Assembly (NCBI RefSeq): GCF_021440515.1
Contig: NZ_JAKCMV010000001.1
Span: forward strand, 58,013 to 122,012
Length of the DNA stretch: 64,000 nt
From: Enterobacter asburiae
Lineage (GTDB): Bacteria > Pseudomonadota > Gammaproteobacteria > Enterobacterales > Enterobacteriaceae
Reading direction: 5' to 3'
Shown: positions 24,788 to 33,555 of the stretch, piece after piece
How the letters are laid out: every line of letters starts with the position of its first letter
Position numbering within the stretch: the first letter of the stretch is position 1
Program-made: the position numbers and the translations under genes
The notes under the pieces: model-generated
Told to the model about the DNA's origin: nothing
The model's database searches: none
What the model saw: only the letters and a program-made list of their open reading frames with translations

Positions 24788-25924
24788 ATGTCAGTCATGG
24801 ATTTTAAAAAAAATACGGATGTGGATTTCTCCCGTCACTCCTCCCCGGTACACGACTTAAAAGAAATTGACCTGCTTGGCATCCTGGATACGCTGCTGGC
24901 GGCCAAAAAACGCATTCTCGCCACCATGCTCGCCTTTGGCCTTGCCGGGCTGGCGATTGCCTTTATCCTGCCGCAAAAGTGGACCAGTAAAGCCGTGATT
25001 ACCCCGGCGGAACAGACTCAGTGGAACCCGCTGCGCCAGATGATGGTGGCGCTTCAGGTGCTGGATGTGGATGTGAAAATTACCCGTCCTGAGGTCTTTA
25101 ACCTGTTTATCAAAAAATTCCAGTCCCAGTCGCTGCTGGAAGAGTACATGACCTCCTCCCCGTACGTGATGGAACAGCTGAAAGAGGCGGATATTGATCC
25201 CATGGAGCTGCATCGCGCGGTGGTCAACATTGCCGAGCAGATGAAAGCCGTGGACAACACGTCGGCGAAAGATGCGGAAAAGGCGCTGTACGCCTCCTGG
25301 ACGCTGAGCTTTACGGCGCCGACGGCTACCGACGCGCAGACCGTGCTGGAAGGGTATATCCACTTTATCTCGGCGCTGGTTGAGCAGGAAACCATGCAGA
25401 ATATCCGCAACCAGGTGGCGCTGAAAACGCAGATGGAAAAGCAGCAGCTGGAGCTGGACAGGGTTCGCCTCACCAATATTCACAACACCAACCTGCAACG
25501 TCTGAATTACTCCCTTGAGGTGGCGAACGCTGCCGGGATCAAAAAGCCGGTCTACAGCAACGGCCAGGCGGTGAAGGACGATCCGGATTACTCCGTGGTG
25601 CTCGGCGCTGACGGGATCGCGCAAAAGCTGCAAATTGAAAAATCGATTAAAGATGTGGCGCAGCTGAATGCGGATTTCCAGAACCGCCAGTATCACCTGG
25701 CGCAGCTTCAGAAGCTGTCTGTGCAGGACGTGAAGCTGGAGCCGTTTAAGTACCAGCTTTCTCCGTCGATGCCGGTGAAAAAGGACGGCCCGTCTAAGGC
25801 GCTCATTCTGGTGCTGGCGCTGATTGTCGGCGGGCTGTTTGCCTGCGGCGGCGTGTTGCTGAACGAGGCAATGAAAATGCGCAAACCTCTGACCGAGCCG
25901 CTACCGGTGCCGGTCACGGAGTGA
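24788..25924 (+). CDS. fepE: FepE, Wzz-family very-long O-antigen chain length regulator
   Basis: This 378-residue inner-membrane polysaccharide co-polymerase has a membrane segment near residues 43-64 (ending FILPQKWTS), a long periplasmic coiled-coil region, and a second membrane segment near the C-terminus (ILVLALIVGGLFACGG) preceded by the proline-rich FKYQLSPSMPVKKDGPSK. Wording such as NAAGIKKPVYSNGQAVKDDPD matches FepE rather than WzzB. I chose the ATG at 24788; the frame upstream is not conserved. In E. coli fepE lies in the enterobactin region; here it sits between the tog operon and kdgF, so its location is unusual relative to that reference. Confidence 0.88.
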   Translation: MSVMDFKKNTDVDFSRHSSPVHDLKEIDLLGILDTLLAAKKRILATMLAFGLAGLAIAFILPQKWTSKAVITPAEQTQWNPLRQMMVALQVLDVDVKITRPEVFNLFIKKFQSQSLLEEYMTSSPYVMEQLKEADIDPMELHRAVVNIAEQMKAVDNTSAKDAEKALYASWTLSFTAPTATDAQTVLEGYIHFISALVEQETMQNIRNQVALKTQMEKQQLELDRVRLTNIHNTNLQRLNYSLEVANAAGIKKPVYSNGQAVKDDPDYSVVLGADGIAQKLQIEKSIKDVAQLNADFQNRQYHLAQLQKLSVQDVKLEPFKYQLSPSMPVKKDGPSKALILVLALIVGGLFACGGVLLNEAMKMRKPLTEPLPVPVTE

Positions 25925-25926
25925 AA

Positions 25927-25958
25927 ATAAAAAGGGCGGTGTAGCACCGCCCTTTTTT
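25927..25958. terminator. Bidirectional terminator between fepE and kdgF
   Basis: AAAAAGGGCGGTG and CACCGCCCTTTTTTT form a perfect stem with a TAG loop between the two convergent genes. Confidence 0.9.
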
Positions 25959-26281
25959 TATTTCAGAAAATCTTCCCGCACCGGGGTGAAGGTATCAAGC
26001 AGCGTACCGGGCTTCAGGCAGACGCAGCCGTGCATGACATGCGGCTCTTTGTACAGCGTGTCGCCCGCCGTCACGACGTGCTTCTCATCGCCAATGGTGA
26101 ACTCAAACTCGCCCGACAGCACGTAGGTCAGCTGCTCGTGCGGATGGTTATGCAGCGGGCCTACAGCGCCTTGTTCAAAATTCACCTCAACAGCCATCAT
26201 CTTTCCGTCATGCGCCAGAATGCGACGCGTCACGCCATTGCCCAGATCCTCAAGCGTGGTCTCTTTGTGAAAAATAAACAT
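25958..26281 (-). CDS. kdgF: KdgF, cupin protein of uronate linearisation
   Basis: This 107-residue single-domain cupin has metal-binding motif 1 HNHPHEQLTYVLSGE and a second motif PHVMHGC. KdgF converts the 4,5-unsaturated galacturonate monomers released from pectin and alginate into linear ketouronates for KduI. The identification is supported by a near-perfect KdgR box just upstream and by the surrounding pathway genes. It is monocistronic and converges with fepE. Confidence 0.88.
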   Translation of the reverse strand: MFIFHKETTLEDLGNGVTRRILAHDGKMMAVEVNFEQGAVGPLHNHPHEQLTYVLSGEFEFTIGDEKHVVTAGDTLYKEPHVMHGCVCLKPGTLLDTFTPVREDFLK

Positions 26282-26298
26282 AGTCCGATCCTGTTATT

Positions 26299-26321
26299 AA
26301 ATAAAACAACGTTTCATTTAA
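26299..26321. promoter_or_regulatory. Near-perfect KdgR operator upstream of kdgF
   Basis: The core AATAAAACAACGTTTCATTT is the best KdgR match in the window. It starts 18 bp from the kdgF ATG and lies in the 135-bp region shared with the divergent ygeA. Confidence 0.78.
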
Positions 26322-26416
26322 TTTATATCACGGCGGGATAAAAGGAAACGCAGAGCCAAAGAACTGGAAACGGGATCACAAGTTTGCTTCACTGGAGAAA
26401 ACGAAAAGGAGAGAAC

Positions 26417-27109
26417 ATGAAAACGATTGGCCTGTTGGGTGGAATGAGCTGGGAATCAACCATTCCTTATTACCGCCTGATTAACGAAGGGGTAAAGCAC
26501 CGCCTCGGTGGACTGCACTCCGCGAGCCTGCTGCTGCACAGCGTGGACTTCCACGAGATTGAAGCCTGCCAGGCAAGCGGTGAGTGGGATAAAGCCGGGG
26601 AGATATTGGCGAACGCCGCGCTCGGGCTGGAACGTGCTGGCGCGGAGGGCATTCTGCTCTGCACTAACACCATGCACAAGGTGGCCTCGCACATTGAATC
26701 ACGCTGCGCGTTACCCTTCCTGCATATTGCCGACGCCACCGGGCGGGCAATTACGGCGGCGGGCATGTCGCGCGTGGCGCTGCTCGGCACCCGCTACACC
26801 ATGGAGCAGGACTTTTACCGCGGTCGTCTGGAGAGCGAATTCGGCATTGAAAGCCTGATCCCGGACGAAGCCGACCGGGCGCGCATCAACCAGATTATTT
26901 TTGAAGAGCTGTGTCTCGGCACCTTCAGCGAGCCGTCCCGCGCCTGGTACGTCAGCGTGATCGAGAAGCTCGCGCAGCAGGGGGCGGAAGGGGTGATCTT
27001 CGGCTGTACGGAAATTGGTTTGCTGGTGCCCGTTGAGCGCAGCCCGATCCCGGTGTTTGATACCGCCGCCATTCACGCCGCCGACGCCGTCGAGTTTATG
27101 CTGTCATAA
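26417..27109 (+). CDS. ygeA: YgeA, broad-specificity amino-acid racemase
   Basis: This 230-residue PLP-independent racemase of the aspartate/glutamate racemase family has two catalytic cysteines, Cys82 in LCTNTMHK and Cys197 in [10 protein letters not shown]. coli YgeA racemises homoserine and several other amino acids. The ATG at 26417 follows AAAAGGAGAG and gives the E. coli length. The gene ends six bases into the convergent lysR gene. Its promoter region is shared with kdgF. Confidence 0.93.
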   Translation: MKTIGLLGGMSWESTIPYYRLINEGVKHRLGGLHSASLLLHSVDFHEIEACQASGEWDKAGEILANAALGLERAGAEGILLCTNTMHKVASHIESRCALPFLHIADATGRAITAAGMSRVALLGTRYTMEQDFYRGRLESEFGIESLIPDEADRARINQIIFEELCLGTFSEPSRAWYVSVIEKLAQQGAEGVIFGCTEIGLLVPVERSPIPVFDTAAIHAADAVEFMLS

Positions 27110-28030
27110 AGGCTGTTGCAGGTCGGGCAAGCGCCGCGCCACCTGACGCGCGTGGGTCAGCAGATGTTCGCTGAAGGCGTCCACCAGCGCTGAGGCCGGG
27201 CGATGCTGAGGGCGAATCAGGCTCACGGTGAAAGGAACCGATACGCTGAAAGGGCGGATAACAATGCCGCTTTCGGCGTAATCCAGCGCCGTTAACGGGT
27301 TCACCACCGCAATGCCCACGCCCGCGCGCACCATCGCGCAAATGGACGCCGCGCTGTGGGTTTCCACCACCATTCTGCGTTTCACCTGATGCTCGGCAAA
27401 GAGTGAATCAAGCAGCTGACGGTAGCTGTCGGTCTGCGACAGGCTGATGTAGTTCTCCCCGTGGAAATCCGCCGGGGTGAGCACCGCTTTCGCGGCGAGC
27501 GGATGCCCGGCGGGCAACACGCACACTTCATCCAGCGAGAGCAGCTCCGTACGCGTCGTCCCGGCGGGCGTGGCGAGGGTTTCCGTCAGCCCCAGATCGT
27601 GGCGCTGCGCCGAGAGCCACTCTTCCAGCAGCGGCGACTCCTGCGGCACGATGGTGAGATTGACCTCGGGATAACGCGCCAGAAAAGGCTGGAGCAGCAT
27701 CGGCAGGAACGACTGGGAAAAGACCGGCAGGCAGACGATGGACAGCTCGCCCTGGCGAAACTCACGCAGGCTTTCCGCCGCGCTCACGATCCGGTCCAGG
27801 CCGTACCAGGAGCGCTGCACCTCCTCGAACAAGCGCAGCCCCTGCACCGTGGGGTGCAGCCTGCCGCGGGCCCTTTCAAACAGCCGTAGCCCTAACACTT
27901 TTTCAAAACGCGCCAGCTCGCGGCTCACCGTCGGCTGGGAGGTGTGCAGCATGTTCGCGGCTTCGGTGAGATTGCCGGTAGTCATCACGGCGTGAAAAAT
28001 CTCGATCTGGCGTAGGTTAACGGCGGGCAT
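27104..28030 (-). CDS. lysR: LysR, activator of lysA
   Basis: This 308-residue founding-type LysR regulator activates lysA when diaminopimelate is abundant. The helix-turn-helix is in [24 protein letters not shown]. The chosen ATG at 28030 gives [15 protein letters not shown], equal to E. coli; the frame could begin 33 bases earlier but without conservation. It is divergent from lysA with 121 bp between them, where its binding site should lie. The C-terminus differs from E. coli, which is common for this region. Confidence 0.94.
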   Translation of the reverse strand: MPAVNLRQIEIFHAVMTTGNLTEAANMLHTSQPTVSRELARFEKVLGLRLFERARGRLHPTVQGLRLFEEVQRSWYGLDRIVSAAESLREFRQGELSIVCLPVFSQSFLPMLLQPFLARYPEVNLTIVPQESPLLEEWLSAQRHDLGLTETLATPAGTTRTELLSLDEVCVLPAGHPLAAKAVLTPADFHGENYISLSQTDSYRQLLDSLFAEHQVKRRMVVETHSAASICAMVRAGVGIAVVNPLTALDYAESGIVIRPFSVSVPFTVSLIRPQHRPASALVDAFSEHLLTHARQVARRLPDLQQPL

Positions 28031-28151
28031 AGGGCACCTGACAGTGAAAGTAAGCCATATCATTTTTGCATAGACTCGCCATAAAACGATATTTTTTATT
28101 CTTATTCGGCTGTGGCGTAATCATAAAAAAATTAACGCCCCGGAGAAGACC

Positions 28152-29414
28152 ATGCCACGCCCGCTGAACCAGACTGACACCGACCTGAACGCCGATAACC
28201 TGCTGCGCCTGCCTGCCGAATTCGGCTGCCCGGTGTGGGTTTACGATGCGCAGATCGTTCGCGAGAAGATTGCCGCGCTGCATCAGTTTGACGTGGTGCG
28301 TTTTGCCCAGAAGGCGTGTTCGAATATCCACATCCTGCGCCTGATGCGCGAGCAGGGCGTAAAGGTTGACTCCGTGTCGCTGGGGGAAATCGAACGCGCG
28401 CTGGTGGCCGGGTTTGATCCCAAAGCCGACAGCGATGCGATTGTCTTTACCGCCGACCTGATTGACGACGCCACGCTTGCGCGCGTTCACGAACTGAATA
28501 TTCCGGTCAACGCCGGTTCCGTGGACATGCTGGAACAGCTGGGCCAGGTATCGCCGGGCCACCGCGTCTGGCTGCGCGTTAACCCCGGGTTTGGTCACGG
28601 CCACAGCCAAAAAACCAATACCGGCGGTGAGAACAGCAAGCACGGCATCTGGTATGCCGACCTGCCCGCCGCCCTTGAGGTGTTACAGCGCTATAGCCTG
28701 AAGCTGGTGGGTATTCATATGCACATCGGCTCCGGCGTGGACTACGGGCATCTGGAGCAGGTGTGCGGCGCGATGGTGCGTCAGGTGATCGACTTTGGTC
28801 AGGATATGGAGGCGATCTCCGCCGGGGGCGGGCTTTCTATCCCGTATCGCGAAGGGGAAGAGGCAATCGACACCGATCACTATTACGGCCTGTGGAGCGC
28901 CGCGCGCGACAAAATCGCCGCCCATCTGGGGCATCCGGTGAAGCTGGAAATCGAACCGGGCCGCTTCCTGGTCGCCGAATCCGGCGTGCTGGTGGCGCAG
29001 GTGCGCAGCGTAAAAGAGATGGGATCGCGCCACTTTGTGCTGATCGACGCGGGCTTTAGCGATCTGATGCGCCCGGCCATGTACGGCAGCTATCACCACA
29101 TTACCGCGCTGGCGGGCGACGGGCGCGACCTGACGCACGCCCCGCTGATTGAGACCGTAGTCGCAGGCCCGCTGTGCGAATCCGGGGACGTGTTCACCCA
29201 GCAGGAGGGCGGGAAAGTGGAAACCCGCGCGCTGCCGGAGGTGAAGCCGGGTGATTATCTGGTGCTGCACGATACCGGGGCCTACGGGGCGTCGATGTCG
29301 TCTAACTACAACAGCCGTCCGCTGCTGCCGGAAGTGCTGTTCGATCGCGGCGCGGCGCGGCTTATTCGCCGCCGCCAGACCATCGAGGAGCTGCTCGCGC
29401 TGGAGCTAGTTTGA
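28152..29414 (+). CDS. lysA: Diaminopimelate decarboxylase LysA
   Basis: This 420-residue PLP enzyme performs the last step of lysine synthesis, decarboxylating meso-diaminopimelate. The PLP lysine is Lys54 in RFAQKACSN. The fold-III barrel motifs HIGSGVD and GPLCESGD, which completes the active site at the dimer interface, are intact. Its last bases overlap the convergent LacI-family gene by 9 bp, the left junction of the PTS island. Confidence 0.96.
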   Translation: MPRPLNQTDTDLNADNLLRLPAEFGCPVWVYDAQIVREKIAALHQFDVVRFAQKACSNIHILRLMREQGVKVDSVSLGEIERALVAGFDPKADSDAIVFTADLIDDATLARVHELNIPVNAGSVDMLEQLGQVSPGHRVWLRVNPGFGHGHSQKTNTGGENSKHGIWYADLPAALEVLQRYSLKLVGIHMHIGSGVDYGHLEQVCGAMVRQVIDFGQDMEAISAGGGLSIPYREGEEAIDTDHYYGLWSAARDKIAAHLGHPVKLEIEPGRFLVAESGVLVAQVRSVKEMGSRHFVLIDAGFSDLMRPAMYGSYHHITALAGDGRDLTHAPLIETVVAGPLCESGDVFTQQEGGKVETRALPEVKPGDYLVLHDTGAYGASMSSNYNSRPLLPEVLFDRGAARLIRRRQTIEELLALELV

Positions 29415-30422
29415 GTTGAAATACGGCCCCGTGGTCACCGAGTCGCGCAATACCAGCGTGCCGGTGAAGGGCGGGATCGTTTCGACCGGCTGGTTTTTTG
29501 CCAGCCGGATCGCCTGATCGATAGCCGTCACGATCATGCTGTCGATCGGCAAATAGACGGAAGAGAGCCCCGGCTCCAGCCATTTCGCGCTGGGGGCATC
29601 GTCAAAGCCAAACAGCGAAATATCCTGCGGAATACGCAGCCCGGCCTGATGTAACGCTTTCGACGCCCCGAGCGCCATGTCATCGTTACAGGCAAACAGC
29701 GCGGTGAAGGGCACCTTTTCAGCGATAAACTCCTGGCACAGCTCATAACCCCGCGTCATGCCCGCGTCGCCATACTTCACCCGGCGATCGTCCCAGACGA
29801 TCCCGTGCTTCTCTAGCGCCTTGCGGTAGCCCATCAGGCGCGCCTTGCCGGTCGGCGTGTGGATCGGCACGGTGATGCAGGCAATCTCCCGATGCCCCTG
29901 GCTAATCAGATAGTCCACGGCCTTAAAGGCGGCGTCCTGCTGTTCAAAAAAGACGCAGCGATCCGCGGCCTGGCTCACCTCGCGGTTGATGATCACCAGC
30001 GGGGTTTGCACGGAGTGGATCAGCTTCATGATCGTTTTTTCGCTCATGTAGCGGGTATACAGCACGATGGCGTCGCATTTACGGTCGGCCAGCATCTGCA
30101 CCGCCATCTCTTCCTGCTCGGGGGCGTCGTGTCCGTCGGTGACGATCAGCTGTTTGCCGTGGGTTTCCGTCTGGCGGGAAGCCTGCTGCAACAGGCGGCC
30201 AAAGTAGAAACCGTCAAACGTCGACACCACCAGACCAATGCTGTTGCTGGTCTGGTTCGCCAGCGAGCGCGCGAGAAAGTTTGGCCGGTAGCCCAGCTCT
30301 TCCATCGCCTTAAACACCTGCTTGCGCGTGCTCTCTTTTACCTGACCTGTGCCGTTCAACACGCGTGATACGGTGGCTTTCGACACCCCTGCGCGTAATG
30401 AGACATCCAGCATTGTTGCCAT
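29406..30422 (-). CDS. LacI/AscG-like transcriptional regulator of the PTS island
   Basis: This 338-residue repressor has the LacI helix-turn-helix at residues 2-25 (TMLDVSLRAGVSKATVSRVLNG) and hinge LARSLANQ, followed by a sugar-binding domain. The protein resembles AscG, the repressor of the arbutin-salicin-cellobiose genes, more than GalR. It is divergent from the EIIC and glycosidase genes with 297 bp between them, the expected place for a local repressor. It is therefore not galR, which lies further right. The inducer is probably a beta-glucoside or its phosphate, by inference. Confidence 0.88.
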   Translation of the reverse strand: MATMLDVSLRAGVSKATVSRVLNGTGQVKESTRKQVFKAMEELGYRPNFLARSLANQTSNSIGLVVSTFDGFYFGRLLQQASRQTETHGKQLIVTDGHDAPEQEEMAVQMLADRKCDAIVLYTRYMSEKTIMKLIHSVQTPLVIINREVSQAADRCVFFEQQDAAFKAVDYLISQGHREIACITVPIHTPTGKARLMGYRKALEKHGIVWDDRRVKYGDAGMTRGYELCQEFIAEKVPFTALFACNDDMALGASKALHQAGLRIPQDISLFGFDDAPSAKWLEPGLSSVYLPIDSMIVTAIDQAIRLAKNQPVETIPPFTGTLVLRDSVTTGPYFNSN

Positions 30423-30528
30423 TAGAAATTCCTGCTTAACGTAATCATTCGAAGTTTATCACAGACATCCAGGCACTTATGCGCAGCGGGGAGGGCAAAA
30501 CCCCATCAGGATCACGCTTTCAGGTAAC

Positions 30529-30662
30529 GGTGCGACGCACCAGCATAAAACGCAGCAAGTGGCATACCAAAGTGGTGATAAATCATGATTTGGGATACCT
30601 CTTGCCACACTGGGAGCTTAATCACAGAACGATCTGTATCTGAAAGCTATTTTTGGTATGCC
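30529..30662. promoter_or_regulatory. Symmetric elements in the LacI/PTS divergent promoter
   Basis: Three symmetric elements lie in the 297-bp region: a GGTGCG-A-CGCACC dyad at 30529-30541; GGCATACCAAA at 30561-30571 paired with its exact complement TTTGGTATGCC at 30652-30662; and GTGGCA/TGCCAC arms at 30559-30607. They are candidate operators, possibly for DNA looping by the LacI or GntR regulator of the island. The EIIC ATG has a GAGG site at 30707. Confidence 0.45.
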
Positions 30663-30719
30663 AATAACAGGCGGCTGTAGATCGACTCCAATAAAAGCCC
30701 TTTACTGAGGTATTACCCT

Positions 30720-32045
30720 ATGGCATTGCAGGAAAAACTGATCGACGCTCTGGGCAGTTTCGCCACCAAATTCAACAGCTATCGCTACATCATGGCGATC
30801 AAGTCCTCCTTTATTACCCTGATGCCGGTCATCATCGTGGGCGCCTTCTCGGTGCTCATCTCCAACATGGTGCTGGATCCAAAAAACGGGCTGGCGAGCT
30901 TTCAGTCGCTGGCCTTCCTCGCCGCGCTAAAGCCAATAACCAGCGCGATTAACTACGCCACGCTTAACTTTCTCAACATCGGCGCGGTGTTCCTGATTGG
31001 TATCGAGCTTGGGCGCATCAACGGCATTAAGTCGCTGTTCCCCGGCCTGCTGGCGGTGATCTGCTTTATCTGCGTCACCCCAACCACGGTTGAGATGCTG
31101 GTAGACGGCGAAATGCACGTGGTGAAAGACGTGCTGCTGCGCCAGTTCTCCGACACCCGCAGCCTGTTTCTCGGCATGTTTATCGCTATTCTGTCCGTCG
31201 AGATTTACTGCTGGCTGGAAAACCGCAAGGGGCTGAAAATCAAAATGCCGGACACGGTGCCGCCTAACGTGGCCGCGTCCTTCTCGGCGCTGATCCCGGC
31301 GATCATCACCACCACCGTGATTGCCACCTTCGGGTTTGTCTTCCACCAGATAACCGGGATGTACCTCTACGATGCGGTATACCAGGTGGTGCAGCAGCCT
31401 CTGGAGCGCGTGGTGCAAAGCCTGCCGGGGATCCTGCTGCTGATGTTTGTGGCGCAGCTGTTCTGGGTGATCGGTATTCACGGCAACCAGATGATCAAGC
31501 CTATCCGCGAGCCGCTGCTGCTGGGGGCGATTACCGTCAACATGAGCGCCTTTGAGCAGGGCAAAGAGGTGCCGAACATCATCACCATGCCGTTCTGGGA
31601 CGTGTACATGAGCATCGGCGGTTCCGGGCTGACCATCGGCCTGCTGATTGCGGTGATGATCGCCACCAAACGCAAAGAGATGAAGGAAATCGCCAAGCTC
31701 TCCATCGGGCCGGGGCTGTTTAACATCAACGAGCCGGTGATTTTCGGGATGCCGATCATGCTCAATCCGATCCTGGCGATCCCGTTCATTATCACCCCGC
31801 TGGTGACCGGCTCCATCGGCTACTTCGCTACCGCCGCCGGGTTCGCCGGCAAAGCGGTCGTGATGGTGCCCTGGACCACGCCGCCGCTGATCAACGCCTG
31901 GCTCTCCACCGCCGGTTCGATGGGCGCCGTGGTGACGCAGCTTATCTGCATCGTCACCTCGGTCATTATCTATCTGCCGTTTGTGAAGATCGCTTCTCGC
32001 CGCGCAGAGCAGGCCGCGCTGCAACAGGCCACCAACAACGCGTGA
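30720..32045 (+). CDS. PTS EIIC of the lactose/cellobiose family (CelB-like)
   Basis: This 441-residue membrane permease of the Lac/Cel phosphotransferase family has about ten hydrophobic segments, the conserved WVIGIHGNQM stretch and the active-site GLFNINEPVIFGMPIMLNP near residues 337-356. It would import a beta-glucoside and deliver it phosphorylated. The required EIIA and EIIB are not encoded beside it, nor anywhere in the window, so they must come from another operon. The 6-phospho-beta-glycosidase gene follows after 7 bp. The substrate is unknown; cellobiose, arbutin, salicin or a chitobiose-like sugar are possible. Confidence 0.93.
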   Translation: MALQEKLIDALGSFATKFNSYRYIMAIKSSFITLMPVIIVGAFSVLISNMVLDPKNGLASFQSLAFLAALKPITSAINYATLNFLNIGAVFLIGIELGRINGIKSLFPGLLAVICFICVTPTTVEMLVDGEMHVVKDVLLRQFSDTRSLFLGMFIAILSVEIYCWLENRKGLKIKMPDTVPPNVAASFSALIPAIITTTVIATFGFVFHQITGMYLYDAVYQVVQQPLERVVQSLPGILLLMFVAQLFWVIGIHGNQMIKPIREPLLLGAITVNMSAFEQGKEVPNIITMPFWDVYMSIGGSGLTIGLLIAVMIATKRKEMKEIAKLSIGPGLFNINEPVIFGMPIMLNPILAIPFIITPLVTGSIGYFATAAGFAGKAVVMVPWTTPPLINAWLSTAGSMGAVVTQLICIVTSVIIYLPFVKIASRRAEQAALQQATNNA

Positions 32046-32052
32046 GGAACTC

Positions 32053-33480
32053 ATGAGCATAAAGCAGATAACCATTCCGCCCGATTTTATTCTGGGGGCG
32101 GCCGCCTCCGCCTGGCAGACCGAAGGCTGGAGCGGCAAAAAGCCGGGGCAGGATTCGTGGCTCGATCTCTGGTACAAAAACGACCGCCACGTCTGGCATG
32201 AGGGCTACGGCCCGGCGGTGGCGACCGATTTCATCAACCGCTTTCGGGAAGACGTGGCGCTGATGAAGCAGGCGGGGCTGACCCACTACCGCACCTCGAT
32301 CAACTGGTCGCGCTTTTTAACCGACTACGAAAACGTCACGGTGGACGAAGAATACGCCGCTTATTACGACGCCCTGTTCGACGAAATGCACCGTCAGGGC
32401 ATCGAGCCGATGATCTGCCTGGAGCACTACGAGCTGCCGGGCGTGCTGCTCGACGCCTACGGCGGCTGGGCGTCGAAGCACGTGGTCGAACTGTTCGTGC
32501 GCTACGCGGAAAAGGTCTTCGAGCGCTACCACGGCAAGGTGACGCGCTGGTTTAGCTTCAACGAGCCGATTGTGGTGCAGACCCGCGTTTATCTCGACGC
32601 GCTGCGCTGGCCGTATGAGCAAAACACCCACACCTGGATGCAGTGGAACCACCACAAGGTGCTGGCGACCGCGAAGCTGGTGAAGCTGTTTCGTGAGAAG
32701 GGCTATCGCGGCACGGTGGGCTGTATTCTCAACCCGGAAGTGACCTATCCCCGCTCCCGCGCGCCGCACGACGTCAAAGCGGCGGAAATTTACGATCTCT
32801 TCTATAACCGCGTGTTCCTCGACCCGCTTGTCCACGGGCGCTATCCCCCGGAGCTGTTTACCCTGCTGGCGCAGCATCAGGTTGAGTGGGACTACACCGA
32901 AGACGAGCTGGCGCTGATCGCCGACAACACCGTCGACGAGCTGGGGATCAACCTCTACTACCCGCACCGGGTCAAAGCGCCGTCCCGCGCCTGGCACCCG
33001 GACACGCCTTTCCATCCGGCGTACTTCTACGACCCGTTTGAACTGCCGGGGCGTCGGATGAATAAGTCTCGCGGCTGGGAGATTTACCCGCGCATCGTCT
33101 ACGACATGGCGATGCGGATTAAAAACGACTATCGCAACATCGACTGGTTCGTGGCGGAAAGCGGCATGGGCGTCGAGAACGAAGCGCAGTTCCGCAATCG
33201 CGACGGGATGATTGAAGACACCTACCGCATCGACTTTATCAGCGAGCACCTCTACTACACGCTGCTGGCGCGGGAGGCGGGGGCGAACTGCCACGGCTAT
33301 ATGCTGTGGGCGTTTACCGACAACGTATCGCCGATGAATGCTTTTAAAAACCGCTACGGGCTGATTGAGATCGATCTCGAAAACAATCGCGCCCGACGCC
33401 CCAAAAAATCGGCGGCCTGGTTCAGGCAGCTGCGCGATGAACGCGTGCTGACGCTCAGCGTTGACGATGAATGGAAGTGA
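32053..33480 (+). CDS. GH1 6-phospho-beta-glycosidase
   Basis: This 475-residue glycosyl hydrolase of family 1 has its acid/base Glu171 in SFNEPI and nucleophile Glu369 in FVAESGMG, where most relatives read ENG. The phosphate-recognition set S-x-K-x-x-Y appears as Ser426, Lys432 and Tyr435 (SPMNAFKNRYG), which indicates activity on 6-phosphorylated sugars. It is translated just after the EIIC, so imported sugar phosphate would be split into glucose 6-phosphate and an aglycone or glucose. It is not close enough to BglA, AscB or ChbF for me to give a name. Confidence 0.92.
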   Translation: MSIKQITIPPDFILGAAASAWQTEGWSGKKPGQDSWLDLWYKNDRHVWHEGYGPAVATDFINRFREDVALMKQAGLTHYRTSINWSRFLTDYENVTVDEEYAAYYDALFDEMHRQGIEPMICLEHYELPGVLLDAYGGWASKHVVELFVRYAEKVFERYHGKVTRWFSFNEPIVVQTRVYLDALRWPYEQNTHTWMQWNHHKVLATAKLVKLFREKGYRGTVGCILNPEVTYPRSRAPHDVKAAEIYDLFYNRVFLDPLVHGRYPPELFTLLAQHQVEWDYTEDELALIADNTVDELGINLYYPHRVKAPSRAWHPDTPFHPAYFYDPFELPGRRMNKSRGWEIYPRIVYDMAMRIKNDYRNIDWFVAESGMGVENEAQFRNRDGMIEDTYRIDFISEHLYYTLLAREAGANCHGYMLWAFTDNVSPMNAFKNRYGLIEIDLENNRARRPKKSAAWFRQLRDERVLTLSVDDEWK

Positions 33481-33555
33481 GCCTTCTGATAAAATAGTGC
33501 ACAAACTGGCCGGGAGGACCCCGGCCTGCGCATTAACTGAAAAACAGGTGAAAAC

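Noticed and set aside
29406..30422. LacI-family gene beside lysA taken as galR by synteny
   Set aside because: Its sequence is closer to AscG, and the true GalR sequence is encoded at 34763-35779 next to omrAB.
30927..32177. Minus-strand frame of 416 codons opposite the EIIC gene
   Set aside because: Composition is biased to His, Arg and Asp and it contains no recognisable motif; the EIIC on the plus strand explains the codon pattern.
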